Positions 35,340 to 47,775 are shown, counted from the first letter of the stretch. The stretch is DNA of 64,000 nt from Sinotaia quadrata (GCA_028829895.1 CM054179.1:36146617-36210616); one strand, 5' to 3'. Made by a program: numbers and translations. The notes: a model not told the origin generated them from the sequence alone.

Positions 35340-35813
35340 TTACATTGCAAACCTGGAGTATATCTAACCACACTGCAAACCTGGAGTACATCTAACCACG
35401 TTACAAACCTGGATTATGTTTAACCACACTACAAACCTGGAGTATGTCTAACCACGCTGCAAACTGAAGTATGTCTAACCACACTACAAACCTGGAGTAT
35501 GTCTAACCACACTACAAACCTGGAGTATGTCTAACCACACTACAAACCTGGAGTATGTCTAACCACACTATAAAACCTGGAGTATGTCTAACCACACTGC
35601 AAACCTGGAATATATTTCTAACCACACTGCAATCCTGGAATATATTTCTAACCACACTGCAATCCTGGAGTATGTCTAACCACACTGTTAACCTGGAGTA
35701 TGTCTAACCACACTGCAAACCTTGAGTATGTTTAACCACACTGCAAACCTGGAGTATATTTCTAACCACATTGCAAAGTGAATACGATTACATTTCTAAC
35801 CACATTGCAAAAT
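35340..35813. repeat. 28-bp minisatellite (about 16 copies)
   Basis: ACCACACTGCAAACCTGGAG with TATGTCTA repeats every 28 bp. Some units gain or lose a few bases (TATATTTCTA variant near 35610-35650). End units are diverged. Confidence 0.96.
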
Positions 35814-36127
35814 AAACAACATTGATGCGTATGCGAACCACGAATAAAACTACAACATTGTACAGTTGTCCTAATATATTTCAAGATTGAAATGGAGTTT
35901 TTCATATGAGTTTAATATGTCCGTCAGGAACTCAATATTATTTATATATTTAATTTTTTAAATGAATTATTCTCCCACCAACACTTATCACATGTTATCT
36001 GTAGAATTTCACAATGCTCCTCTTAAATCATGTCTTAAAAAATACTGCTTCTTCTCATGCTTGCTATTCACGTGACACTTTTACGAGACTTTAACGTGTT
36101 AGGCCTGGTAAGTGGGAGTACGAAAAC
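35814..36127. other. Short single-copy spacer
   Basis: No feature recognised. Confidence 0.45.
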
Positions 36128-36185
36128 CAGAGAGAGTGAGAGTGAGAGAGAGAGACAGACAGAGAGACAGAGAGAGACAAAGAGT

Positions 36186-36222
<37 letters not shown>

Positions 36223-36226
36223 GTGA
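36128..36226. repeat. Imperfect (GA)n tract
   Basis: About 100 bp of GA with GACA and GTGA interruptions; purines dominate the + strand. Confidence 0.95.
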
Positions 36227-36235
36227 GAAGGTGTT

Positions 36236-37275
36236 TCGTTATAGAGCCCTATTTTCTTTAGTACCTCTCTCGTTATAGAGCCTTAGTCCTCATTATAGAG
36301 CCCTACTTAGTACCTCTCTCGTTATAGAGCCTTAGTCCTCACTCATTATAGAGCCCTACTTTCCTTAGTACCTCTCTCGTTATAAGCCCTTGTTTAAAAA
36401 TGTCTCTTTAGGCTATGTATCGTTACATAATCTGATTTCTCTTATTATGCTGTGTTACTGAACCCTATATATTTTAGTAAGCGTGTCTTTCGTAAAAGAG
36501 TCATAGTCCTCTGAATATGTTTCATTATTTATATTATGAGCACTATTTATTTTAGTAAGGATGTGTTTAATAACACAGTTAGAAAGAGCCCTAGCTGTCT
36601 TCGAATGTTTCGTATCAGATCCCTAGTTGTCTTCTTCTGTTTCGTTACAGAGCCCTAGTTGTCTTCTTCTGTTTCGTTACAGAGCCCTAGTTGTCCTCGA
36701 GTTTCGTAATAGTCCAAGTACATTTGGAGTGTTTCGTAAAAGAGCCCTAGTTGTCTACGAATGCTTTGTAATAGAGCCCTGGTTGTCTTAGACTTAGAGT
36801 AATGTTTAAGTAACAGGGTCCAAGTTGTCTTGGAGTGTTTCTTAACAGAGCCCTTGTTCTCTTCGATTGTTTCGTAAGAAAGCCCTAGTTCTTTACAAGT
36901 GTTTCAAGCCATAGCTGTCTTCGTGTATTTAGTTACAAAGCCTTAGTTGACTTCGTGTATTTAGTTACAAAGCCTTAGTTGACTTCGTGTGCTCCATTAC
37001 AGAATCCGACTTCTCTTCGAATGTTTGAATACATAGCCATAGTTGTCTTTTTGTGTTTCGTTTCAGAGCCCTAGTTCTCTTACTTTGCTCCATTAGAAAG
37101 CCATAATTATTTTCGTGTGTTTCGTTACAAACCCTAGTATACTTAGTGTACCTCGTTACAGAGTTCTAGTTCTCTTAATAGGTTTCGCTACAGAGTCTTA
37201 GTGGTCTTCGAGTGTTTCGTTACAGAGCCCTAGATTTTTCTTGTGTTTAGTTACAGAACCTACTTGTCTTCGTGA
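36236..37275. repeat. 1-kb degenerate array around GTTTCGTTACAGAGCCCTAG
   Basis: The left part (36236-36400) has a longer unit with TTAGTACCTCTCTCGTTATA and GAGCC. The rest has units of about 30-36 bp built from TTTCGTTACAGAGCCCTAGT and TGTCTTCG with frequent substitutions. It begins just after the GA tract. Confidence 0.93.
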
Positions 37276-37509
37276 GTATCTCGGCTTACTTCTGTCGCAT
37301 TACTAATCCCTTACCACCACCTCAATGTCGGCCTCCCTCTTGCACGCATAACATGACTCGCGGCAATAAAACAATTCAAAATAAATAATATAAACGACGC
37401 TCACTAGACACTGTAGGAAAGTGAATGGTTTCCAAAACTGCAAGGAATCTTCGTTCGAGCTGTACAAATACTGCACTCAGGACATGATTCACAAAACAGT
37501 CATGAAAAT
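37276..37509. other. Short single-copy spacer
   Basis: No feature recognised. Confidence 0.45.
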
Positions 37510-37797
37510 GCTTCACACAAAGCTTTCATTCACATAGTAAGGCACGCTTCACACAAAGCTTTCATTCACATAGTAAGGCATGCTTCACACAAAGCTTTCA
37601 TTCACATAGTAAGGCATGCTTCACACAAAGCTTTCATTCACATAGTAAGGCATGCTTCACAAAAAGCTTTCATTCACATAGTAAGGCATGCTTCACACAA
37701 AGCTTTCATTCACATAGTAAGGCATGCTTCACACAAAGCTTTCATTCACATAGTAAGGCATGCTTCACACAAAGCTTTCATTCACATAGTAAGGCGT
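37510..37797. repeat. 36-bp minisatellite (8 copies, nearly perfect)
   Basis: GCTTCACACAAAGCTTTCAT repeats exactly every 36 bp, 8 units filling 288 bp. Only a few single-base differences (one CACAAAAAG; GGCACG, GGCGTG at the ends). Very recent expansion. Confidence 0.99.
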
Positions 37798-38724
37798 GCA
37801 TAAGTTCGTCGTGTGTAGGAGGTCTGAACATTCGCAGTGCCTAGTATGGGTTAACTGGATCGTGTTTGTGGGATGAGGTATGAACATTTAGGCTGCATAA
37901 TATGCGTGATTAGATCGTGTTTGGAGTTTCTGACAATAACACACTTGTATGCAATGCAGATTATTATCGAATCAAGATTTCAGGACTCTAAAATAGTTTT
38001 ATTAGGCGATACAGATTTTTGGAATTGAAAACTGGGAAAAAATGTTTATTTTCTTATTTAAAATATCAATGAAAGGATCTTGGCTGGTTGCTGGTATATT
38101 TCTTTATAGGAGACTATGTACAAAACATGCCGAATTTGAAAACAATGGTCTTTCTATCTGTCTGTTTTATGTTTATAGAGCACTTTATATTTTCTTCAGA
38201 TTACATTTTATAAATACATATGATTCTGCAACTTAATCAGTGATATTAAGAGAAGAATTAGATGACTGTATCCTATTTGATCTCCTTTATACTTGTTAAT
38301 TTTAGGCTTTCTGATATCTACTGAATTGTGCCCTTCCATGTGTGATTAAATATCTTATCAGCTTGGAAGGAATTATAGCATTTCAGCATTTCTCTCAATA
38401 CAAGCCCCACGTTCATGTTTTTCTTATGGTGGAAATTATAATGCTTTTATACGTTTAGAACTCACACTAACAATTTAAAAAAATAATAATGGTTTCATAT
38501 TTATTTTAATTATATGTTTAAATGAAAGTAACAGATATCTAGCATGTAATAAGCAATGAAAAACAAGGCGAAAAAAATATTTTCTACCGAATATGTTTAT
38601 TACAGTGTATTTCACTTTTCTGAACCATTCTTTGTGTTTATTTCAATGATAAGTACAAATGAACATATAGTTCCTTGAACATTTATGAGACCATCAAGAC
38701 CATTGTGGACACTGAGATCATAAC
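37798..38724. other. Single-copy AT-rich spacer
   Basis: A weak ~66-bp two-fold similarity (TGAACATT...ATCGTGTTTG) at 37820-37925. Otherwise nothing recognised. Confidence 0.5.
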
Positions 38725-38865
38725 CCTTGAGCAACGTCTGACGTAATCCATGTAAAACATCTGACAACCCGTGATAAATGTCTGACATAACCCATAAACA
38801 ACGTATGACACAACCCATGAACAACAAATCTGACACAACCCATGAACAACGTCTGACACACCACG
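38725..38865. repeat. ~26-bp minisatellite (5-6 copies)
   Basis: GTCTGACACAACCCATGAAC and variants, with indels. Confidence 0.9.
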
Positions 38866-40029
38866 TTGATATTTACTTCTTGTAAGAATATTTGTCAACA
38901 TAAAATGAAAAGAATGAGGATAAATCTGTAACAGATTTTCTCGCTAAGAATACATTACAGTAATTTTAATTTATATGATTTTTAATTATGAATAAAATGT
39001 AATAAATACGGTCAAGCTAAATAAATGAGCATTAAAACTGTAAGTGAACTGTTAATAAAAAATATAATAAATTGTACATTAGCAATAGCATAAAACTGCG
39101 TGCATACAGGTAATTACAAATGAAAATGTACATAAATAACTTTTAAAAATGCTTCTAAGTCTACATAAAATATAAAGAAATTGTCTATAAAATTAGTCTG
39201 GATATCAACTGTACATGTATATAAATTGTAAACAAATTGACTCTAAAAGTTAAATAGACGTAAATAAAATGCAAATAGATTGTTTAAATTGCAAATAAAT
39301 TGTGTACAAATATCCAAATATACTCTACATGCATATTTCAATGACATGTACACAAATTGTAAGAATGTAAATTTTTAACATGATATTTATAGAACTGGGC
39401 ATAGGAGGGTCACATTTTAAAGGATTACATGGGTTCGTGATTCCTTTGCTGTTGTAAGCAGCATTATTAGCTATGCATTTACGCTTTCTATCAACATACT
39501 ATCTGTAAGTGGAGTAATAAATATGTACATACATAACATTGCACAAAAGGTATTTTAGAACGGTATTTCGTGTTATCGCAGAACTCACAGCTAACTGGCT
39601 TTCATGTAAACAGAGAGAAAATCTTCAAAAGTTAGGCTCGTGATGAAATAGTTCAATACAATTATTTTCGCTTACTGTATTTACACATTAAAATTAAATC
39701 TCTCTTCATTTCCAAATGAGTCATTAAAAAATATTTTTGATTAATACAATTAATAGTTAAATATATTTATTATTATATAATTTATTTTTTGTGATTTCCC
39801 CCCATGTCTAATGTCTGTCTCTGAGAAAGCTCTTTTGCAATGAAATCAATTACACGCATGGGACTCTTTGACACGTGACTTCCGGTGGCTCTGCGTCTTG
39901 GGACAGAATGGTTTCCTGTGAAAGTAGAGATTCGATATGCGACTAAAAGTATTGTATTTATTGCAAAACACTTTGGAGACCAAACAGACATTTTTCTGCA
40001 AAGTAGCTAATTTGTAATGGGAATAGGCA
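38866..40029. other. Very AT-rich spacer with cryptic simplicity
   Basis: 39000-39370 repeats words such as GTAAATAAAATG, CAAATAAATTGT and GTACATAAAT without a stable period. The rest is single-copy. A 69-residue minus frame at 39782-39991 is not recognisable. Confidence 0.5.
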
Positions 40030-40960
40030 TGGTTTCTTATTGAAGCAGGCTAGTCGTGTTAATAAGCATGAACCTTTAGTGAAGCACACTTATCTTAGCT
40101 ACCGTATTAATAATATCTAAATTGTCTTATTAAAACTGGGTTCCTTATTGTGAAGCATACATATCTAATTTGTCTTATTAAAAACATTGTACCTTATTGT
40201 GAAGCATACATATCTAAATTGTCTTATTTATAACAGCATTCTTTTGTGCAGAATACAGGTTTATTTTGTCTTACTAATAACAAGGTTCGTTAGTGAAATA
40301 GGCTTATTTAAATAGTCTTATTAAGAACAGGATTTTATTATGAGGCATGCCTGACTGAGTTGTCTCACAATAACAGGATTGACTAGTGAAACAAGCTTAT
40401 TTAAGTCATCTTATTGTGAAGCATACCTGTCTGAATTGTCTTATTAATAATAGGATTCTATTGTGAAGCACATCTGTCTGAATTGTCTTATTAATAATAG
40501 GATTCTATTGTGAAGCACACCTGTCTGAATTGTCTTTTTATAATAACAGGATTCTATTGTGAAGCACACCTGTCTGAATTGTCTTTTTATAATAACAGGA
40601 TTCTATTGTGAAGCATACCTGTCTGAATTGTCTTATTAATAATAGGATTCTATTGTGAAGCACACCTGTCTGAATTGTCTTTTTATAATAACAGGATTCT
40701 ATTGTGAAGCATACCTGTCTGAATTGTCTTTTTATAATAACAGGATTCTATTGTGAAGCACACCTGTCTGAATTGTCTTTTTATAATAACAGGATTCTAT
40801 TGTGAAGCACACCTGTCTGAATTGTCTTTTTATAATAACAGGATTCTATTGTGAAGCATACCTGTCTGAATTGTCTTATTAATAACAGGATTCTATTGTG
40901 AAGCACACCTGTCTGAATTGTCTTATCAATAACAGGATTCAATAGTGAAATACGTTTGGC
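40030..40960. repeat. 47/49-bp minisatellite, decayed left, young right
   Basis: From 40455 ATTCTATTGTGAAGC starts at 40455, 40502, 40551, 40600, 40647, 40696, 40745, 40794, 40843, 40890 and 40937, so unit lengths read 47, 49, 49, 47, 49, 49, 49, 49, 47, 47. The two lengths reflect TCTTATTAATAA and TCTTTTTATAATAA variants. Units left of 40420 are strongly diverged. Confidence 0.97.
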
Positions 40961-41218
40961 AGAGTTCTGAAACCACGCGCGCTTCTTAAGTGAAAAGCTG
41001 GTTTTATATTGCTTGTCATGTTTTCCTACTATGTGTTTATTCTAACCAATAATTATATTTTGTTACTATGATTTCACATTTGAAATAATACATAAATATT
41101 TTAATTTTGTTCCCGTCTCGAATGTATTATGAGATAGATACTACAGTTACACAAACACAGAGAAAATAAAGATGCGCAAAATAACGAACAGGACAATGAC
41201 ATTACCTAGAAGTTGACA
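40961..41218. other. Short single-copy spacer
   Basis: No feature recognised. Confidence 0.45.
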
Positions 41219-41366
41219 GGTAAATTATACCTGTTTCTAAATAATCGGGTAAATTATACCTGTTTCTAAATAATCGGGTAAATTATACCTGTTTCTAAAC
41301 AATCGGGTAAATTATACCTGTTTCTAAATAATCAGGTAAATTATACCTGTTTCTAAATAATCGGGT
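41219..41366. repeat. 29-bp minisatellite (5 copies)
   Basis: TAAATTATACCTGTTTCTAA repeats every 29 bp (41221, 41250, 41279 and on). In the first copy AGGTA and TACCT form a small inverted repeat. Confidence 0.98.
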
Positions 41367-41452
41367 GAAAGAAGAATATTTCATCGCAAGCACGAAATCG
41401 TTGACAAATATAAACTATAATTTCTCCGCAAAAATGGTAAGACAGAAAACTC

Positions 41453-41512
41453 GACTTGACGTGTAAGGCTACATGACGTGTAAGGCTACTTGACGTGTAA
41501 GGCTACTTGTTT
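41453..41512. repeat. 18-bp triplication
   Basis: TTGACGTGTAAGGCTAC repeats three times, once as CATGACG. Confidence 0.95.
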
Positions 41513-41545
41513 GGACAAAGACGATTAGTTTCTCATCACTGGAAC

Positions 41546-41925
41546 CAGCACTTTAGTCCAGTTAATGAGAGAAATGAAATATTGTTAAATAAAACACTTT
41601 AGTCCAGTTAATGAGAGAAATGAAATATTGTTAAAATAAAACACTTTAGTCCAGTTAATGAGAGAAATGAAATATTGTTAAATAAAACACTTTAGTCCAG
41701 TTAATGAGAGAAATGAAATATTGTTAAATAAAACACTTTAGTCCAGTTAATGAGAGAAATGAAATATTGTTAAATAAAACACTTTAGTCCAGTTAATGAG
41801 AGAAATGAAATATTGTTAAAATAAAACACTTTAGTCCAATTAATGAGAGAAATGAAATTTTGTTAAATAAAACACTTTAGTCCAATTAATGAGAGAAATG
41901 AAATATTGTTAAATAAAACATAAAA
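41546..41925. repeat. 46/47-bp minisatellite (8 copies)
   Basis: CTTTAGTCCAGTTAATGAGA starts at 41551, 41597, 41644, 41690, 41736, 41782, 41829 and 41875. The 47-bp units carry one extra A in TTAAAATAAAAC. The last two units share CCAATTAA. Confidence 0.98.
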
Positions 41926-42384
41926 CAAAATATAGATACAATTAATTAATAAACATAGTTCTGTTAAAATAAAACAATGGTCATAAGGGCACGTTGAACG
42001 TGTGTGTGGTCATGTGGCCACTGTGTACAGACGACACTACGGGTTCGGCACATAGTTTTGGTAAGATTCCGAGACCTTAGACCACATCCGACAGTCGAAC
42101 AGAAAGTCGTGGAAAGAAGGCAAAATAATAATAATAATAATAATAATTCAATTGTAATCAGTGGAATTAGTAACAATCACACTTTTCTTAGTTTAGAGTA
42201 GGATGATACTCATTCAACGGCTTGACATCTTTGTTTTAATGAATTCCTTCCCTTTGTCTACTAATGAGGTACGTATAGTCTTTTGCGCATTAGATATGCA
42301 ATTGTCTACTCAGTCACTATGTTTTCATTTCTTCTTGGCCTGCTATTATGCAACTATTATTTTGCCGTCCCCACTACTGCTGTT
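41926..42384. other. Spacer with (AAT)n at 42124-42148
   Basis: An AAT repeat of about eight units lies in otherwise single-copy sequence. The near-palindrome GTGGTCATGTGGCCAC is at about 42006-42021. No gene recognised. Confidence 0.5.
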
Positions 42385-42890
42385 GAATTGTGCATTATAT
42401 TTTTTTCGTCATTAAATTGTGCATTATAATTTTTTCGTCATTAAATTGTGCTTTATAATTTTATCGTCATTTAATCGTGCATTATAATTTTATCGTCATT
42501 TAATCGTGCATTATAATTTTATCGTCATTAAATTGTACTTTATAATTATAATTTATCGACATTAATTGTGCATTATAATTATAATTTTATTGTCACTGAA
42601 TTGTGCTTTTTAATTATAATTTTATCGTCATTAAATTGTGCTTATATTTATAATTTATTGTCATTAAATTGTGCTTATATTTATAATTTATCGTCATAAA
42701 ATTGAGCATTATAATTATAATTTTATCGTCACTAAATTGTGCATTATGATTATAATTTTATCGTCATTGAATTCTGCTTTTTAATTATAATGTATCGTCA
42801 TTAAATTATACATTATAACTATAATTTTATCGTCATTAAATTGCGCGTTATAATTATAAATTATCGTCACGAAATTGTGCATTTTAAGGA
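42385..42890. repeat. AT-rich array, ~30 bp growing to ~43 bp
   Basis: ATCGTCATTAAATTGTGCAT followed by TATAATTTT. Left units are about 30 bp. From about 42545 most units contain a doubled TATAATTATAATTTTATC, lengthening them to about 40-43 bp. About 13 copies in all. Confidence 0.94.
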
Positions 42891-43052
42891 AAGGTAATTA
42901 TTTGCACATATCGAATAACATTTCTGAAAAGTTCGTACTTTAAACTGATAATTTTATATTACGATAGGAAATGGGTCAAAATGATAAATAGATTTACATA
43001 GTTAATTTATTCAAAAGCATTTGATTAAACTCACTCTCTCTCACTCACTGAC

Positions 43053-43149
<97 letters not shown>
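43053..43149. repeat. (TCTA)n microsatellite
   Basis: About 24 uninterrupted units. Confidence 0.99.
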
Positions 43150-43854
43150 ACAAGTCTTAGCGCTTTGTGGAATTAAATTCTATCAATTGCTGATTAAACA
43201 AAACTCCAATAGTTGAATTATCTGCTCATATCATCCAGCCATCCGATCTCTATCATCCCTTAATAATTTTCATTAATCTTGTGTTTACTAATTATCTAAA
43301 TGCAAATGTGCACTTCAGGTGTAGTAAATTTTAATAATTAAAACTACTTTTATGTTTTCACCTCAATGTCATACGCATGCCAGTCACATTCTGTTTTAAT
43401 TCACGCAGTTATATACAATAGAATGTATGCTATGGCTCTATTGTCTACGTCAGCCGCCATCACCGGAAGCAGAATAGCGGAAACAGGTAAAGTGGCGCTA
43501 CCTCTAGGTGGCCCGCTAAATTTTTTTGCGGGTCGATGACATTCTATGGGTAATTGGAAAATTAGCATAGACGTTTTTTGTGGCTGTTTGATCGAGCGTG
43601 CGTATTGGTTATAACGAAAGGAAATGAAAGCAGACTTTATGTGCTAGTGATTCGCATCAAATGCACAAAACGAAGCAGTTATCGACTTTATGAAAAGGAA
43701 CGCCATTTTCAGTTTCCTGACGCTCTCATTGCATGGCACTCATCGTCGATTACTAACACAATGTAATATTTAAAACTTGACACATGAATTCTTATTATCT
43801 GGAATGTTATGACGCAATGTGTCAGTATAAAATCTGTGTGGCTCTCCCTAGAAC
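43150..43854. other. Single-copy spacer containing promoter-like patch
   Basis: Plain AT-rich to 43430, then the CpG-containing patch listed next. The 62-residue + frame at 43578-43766 has a CTKRSS...HFQFP pattern faintly like the start of a THAP zinc finger but lacks the rest of the domain; not called. Confidence 0.4.
43441..43560. promoter_or_regulatory. Promoter- or insulator-like patch
   Basis: Within about 70 bp: GTCAGCCGCCATCACCGGAAG combines a YY1-like GCCGCCAT with an ETS-like CCGGAAG, and GGCGCTACCTCTAGGTGGCC resembles a CTCF site. GCCCGC and GCGGGT (43511-43535) form a short hairpin. Eight CpGs stand out from a CpG-poor surround. No gene start can be placed; a candidate only. Confidence 0.3.
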
Positions 43855-44121
43855 AGGAGTAGTATATAATACACAGGCCACTTACAGGTACTTGCCAAAA
43901 GTAGTATACAATACAGACAGGCCACTTACAGGTACTTGCCAAAAGTAGTATATAATACAGACAGGCCACTTACAGGTACTTGCCAAAAGTAGTATATAAT
44001 ACAGACAGGCCACTTACAGGTACTTGCCAAAAGTAGTATATAATACAGACAGGCCACTTACAGGTACTTGCCAAAAGTAGTATATAATACAGACAGGCCA
44101 CTTACAGGTACTTGCCAAAAC
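43855..44121. repeat. 44-bp minisatellite (6 copies)
   Basis: GTAGTATATAATACAGACAG, then GCCACTTACAGGTACTTGCC; unit starts at 43901, 43945, 43989, 44033 and 44077. The last five are almost identical and the first lacks a few bases. Confidence 0.98.
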
Positions 44122-44129
44122 ACTATTTA

Positions 44130-44644
44130 AAAAAAGAGGACGAGAACGAATACATATAGACAAGAAAGAGAAAAAGAGATATAGACAGAGAAATGGACAT
44201 AAAGAAATAGATTATAATGAGTGGAGGAGATTGATAGATAGACAGAGCATTTGAGATACGGATAGAAATAAAAATATATATGAATAGACAGAGAACTGCA
44301 TAGAGAATGAGTGAGAGAGAGAGAGAAAGAGAGAGAGAGAGTGAGAGAGAGTCCCAAACAGAGAATTAGAGATATAGTTTGTGTAAGTAGAAAGAGAGGA
44401 ATTGAGAAAAGAGAGAGAGAGGAAGGGAGGGAGGGAAGTGAAGGAACGGATGAAAGAAAAATGCAATTGAGAGAAATGAAGGAAAGAACGACATTGGAAA
44501 GAAGGAATTGAAAAAAGAGAGAAAGTGCGAGTGGGTGACGAGAGGGAAGAGTAAAAGAAATACAAAAAGAGCAAGTGAGACAGACAAAATAGAAGAGAGA
44601 AAGAATACAGAGCGAGTTAGCGAGTGAGAAAAGAAAAAAGAAAG

Positions 44645-44690
<46 letters not shown>

Positions 44691-44830
44691 TAAGAGAGAG
44701 GGTGAGAGAGAGAATGGCAAAGAGAGCAAGAGAGAATGAAAGAGAGAAGGAGAAAGTGAGAGAGGAAATGAGAGAGCGTAAGAGAATGAGAGAGAGAAAA
44801 TGAAAGAAAGAGAGAAAGAGGTACCCTGCA
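44130..44830. repeat. 700-bp purine-rich (GA) tract
   Basis: The + strand is overwhelmingly A and G, with a pure GA run at about 44649-44690. It holds no fixed period. The 285-residue minus-strand frame over it (44127-44984) is Ser/Leu/Phe-rich because it reads CT repeats; not a gene. Such homopurine tracts can form triplex (H-) DNA. Confidence 0.95.
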
Positions 44831-45054
44831 TTGATGCTGTGAAGAGCCAAATGGCTAGAGAAGAATTTACTGTCAGCAGAAATGCAATGACGGATATTGT
44901 TGCGTGAATAATTTGTTGGTTTCTTGGGGCGACACTTGCCACTTTAATGGTGATACCCATGTCATTGTAAGTTTTTATGAACATTGGAAGTTATCAGAAG
45001 TAACTTTAAACCACTTTGCAAGTTCACGCGAACTCTGCCGGCAAGGGATTGGAA

Positions 45055-45485
45055 CATCAAATGTGTTCATTACAAAGCACACCCAAAACTTCAAATGTGT
45101 TCATTACAAAGCACACCCAAAACTTCAAATGTGTTCATTACAAAGCACACTCAAATATTTAATCTGTTCATTACAAAGCACACTCAAATATTTAATCTGT
45201 TCATTACAAAGCACACTCAAATATTTAATCTGTTCATTACAATGCACACCAAACGTCTAATCAGTTCATTACAAAGCACACCAAACATCTAATCAGTTCA
45301 TTACAAAGCACACCAAACATCTAATCAGTTCATTACAAAGCACACCAAACATGTAATCAGTTCATTACAAAGCACACCAAACATCTAATCTGTTCATTAC
45401 AAAGCACACCAAACATCTAATCTGTTCATTACAAAGCACACCAAACATCTAATATGTTCATTACAAAGCACACCCAAACATCAAA
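45055..45485. repeat. 31-34-bp minisatellite (about 14 copies)
   Basis: TTCATTACAAAGCACACC, then AAACATCTAATC(A/T)G. The left units (45066, 45100) are 34 bp with CAAAACTTCAAATGTG; right units are about 31 bp. Confidence 0.97.
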
Positions 45486-45720
45486 ACAGTCAGTGCAAAA
45501 AGACAGAAATAATCAGAACAAATAAGATTAATACAGATCAGTATACATAAACCACTGAATACAAAGTAAATAGACCAAGAGCGATAAAATTAATGAATAC
45601 AAACTAGAAAAACAGATGAAGAACACTACAACTGTTGAATACAAAGCAAATTTGAGAATAATTTTCCAATTAACCCATTGTTCGAAGGAACATTGCTATT
45701 GCCACACGGTTTTTAACCGT
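45486..45720. other. Short single-copy spacer
   Basis: No feature recognised. Confidence 0.45.
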
Positions 45721-46226
45721 ACTAGTCCTATGGGCTACCTCAGCATTTCTAAACAACAGGCAATGTACTAGTCCTATGGGCTACCTCAGCATTTCTAAAC
45801 AACAGGCAATGTACTAGTCCTATGGGCTACCTCGGCATTTCTAAACAACAGACAATGTACTAGTCCTATGGGCTACCTCAGCATTTCTAAACAACAGGAA
45901 ATGTACTAGTCCTATGGGCTACCTCAGCATTTCTAAACAACAGGCAATGTACTAGTCCTATGGGCTACCTCGGCATTTCTAAACAACAGGCAATGTACTA
46001 GTCCTATGGGCTACCTCAGCATTTCTAAACAACAGGCAATGTACTAGTCCTATGGGCTACCAGAGCATTTCTAAACAACAGGCAATGTATTAGTCCTATG
46101 GGCTACCTCAGCATTTCTAAACAACAGGCAATATACTAGTCCTGTGGGCTACCTCAGCATTTCTAAACAACAGGAAATGTACTAGTCCTATGGGCTACCG
46201 CAGCATTTCTAAACAACAGGCAATGT
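45721..46226. repeat. 46-bp minisatellite (exactly 11 copies)
   Basis: ACTAGTCCTATGGGCTACCT starts at 45721 and every 46 bp to 46181, with no indel at all. Variants: CCTCGGC against CCTCAGC, CAGAGC, CCGCAGC, GGAAATG against GGCAATG, ATTAGTCC. Homogeneous and recent. Confidence 0.99.
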
Positions 46227-47364
46227 ACGTAAGCACGCATTTTCTGAAGCTCTGTCTGTAAACACACGCATGTGTGGGATATATCTTCATGAACTGCTTC
46301 ATTATTGCATTCAAAACTATTTCTTCCAGGTTAATTCTACCAAAGATAGTCATTGAAAATGGCAGACAAGACAATTTGTTAATAAACAGTTGTATTTTTT
46401 AGTTAACATAAAAAATCTGAAAGTAAGAAATAAATCAGATACATATGCAACAATTTCTGTTACAAACTTGAAATTATTCTGAACTACATTAGCGCGAACA
46501 CATGGAATGAAGTTCGTCAATAACTTGAGCTGTCACTTTATAATCTGTGTATGTTATGAAAGGAGATGTAGATCAAATCGAATGATCAATATGTCAAATG
46601 CATCTCCTATGTCTCAAATGTTTCTTATATATAATTTCTTTGTGCCTAGTATACGTCTCACATATAGAAAAGAATGACAATGATATGTCGTCGATAAAGC
46701 TAAATGTCTACTGACATAAAATATAATACGGTAAAGAACACTTTTGTTGAAAATTACAAGAAACGTTCAACATTACGCAAACGAAATGAATGACAATAAT
46801 AAAACGAAAAACGCACGTGCAGCTCAAGGTAAAGAGTTAATGTTTAAGTTTTCTCTTATCATTTCTGGTAAATCCCAAACTTAATCCATAAACAAGTCAA
46901 ACTAGGCCCGTTTCACAATTGTCAGGGGTGGGAATAGGGTATTTGGTGAATTTTCTGCAGACTGCCAGGTACGCACAATGTACGCTGTAAGTAAGAACTG
47001 TCTTTGTCAAGACTTGGATTGTTTTTCACAAATGCAAAATCTTAGGCTACTCCCATAAATATTAAATAAGCTAAACTATAACTATAGATTTGGAAATGAA
47101 TTGTAAATATATAGTTACATTAAATAAATAGTTTCCCTGGAATTAATTAATCACATATCTGACTTTTGTTGACATGTTTCTGATTTCATTCTGACTACTT
47201 TGAACAATTCAGACTGCTAAATCTTTTGCTGGAACCTATTTGACAGTCATGGAAGAGTGTTTTCATTATTGAACTGGGTTGACATACCGATGCGATAATC
47301 TTTAAACGTAAGTTTTCATCCACATTTCTTTAAATATATACATGATTCCATACTTCTTAAAAAG
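46227..47364. other. Single-copy spacer
   Basis: 1.1 kb of AT-rich DNA without arrays or recognisable genes. Confidence 0.55.
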
Positions 47365-47650
47365 TTTTTCCTACATCCATGCTTCTTGAAATGTGTTCCT
47401 ACATCCATACTTCTGAAAATGTGTTCCTACATCCATACTTCTTGAAATGTGTTCCTACATCCATATCTCTGAAAATGCGTTCCTACATCGATACTTCCGC
47501 TTTAACTGCGTACAAACATCCATACAGTTTTAAATATATGCCTACAATACATTCTATTCAGTATTAAATGCATGCTACAGTACATCTATCAGGTTTAAAT
47601 GTTATCTACATACATACTTCTTTCAAGATGTGCCTATGAGCACTTTAAAT
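47365..47650. repeat. 28-bp minisatellite, decaying rightward
   Basis: TCCTACATCCATACTTCT with TGAAATGTG is regular for the first four or five copies and then drifts (CCTACAATACATTC, TACATACATACTTC). Confidence 0.92.
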
Positions 47651-47775
47651 AAAATGTGTGTTTGTATGTTTTTTGTGCACTGCTCATTGTTCATCAGTTC
47701 ATCAGGAGTGTTGTGAACTCACTGTAAATGTGTAAATGTCATCAGTCTCTGCAGTTCTTCTGAGAAGATCCCTTA

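Noticed and set aside
42004..42120. SINE-like segment with pol III boxes
   Set aside because: On the minus strand the B-box-like GTTCGACTG lies upstream of the A-box-like TGGTCTAAGG, the wrong order for a tRNA-derived promoter.
43578..43766. Possible THAP-type zinc finger start (CTKRSS...HFQFP)
   Set aside because: Only part of the pattern is present; the second Cys spacing, the conserved Trp region and the C-terminal Cys-His are not found in frame.
44127..44984. Longest open frame, 285 residues on the minus strand
   Set aside because: It is Ser/Leu/Phe repeats produced by reading a CT-rich strand. No domain, and several overlapping frames are equally open.
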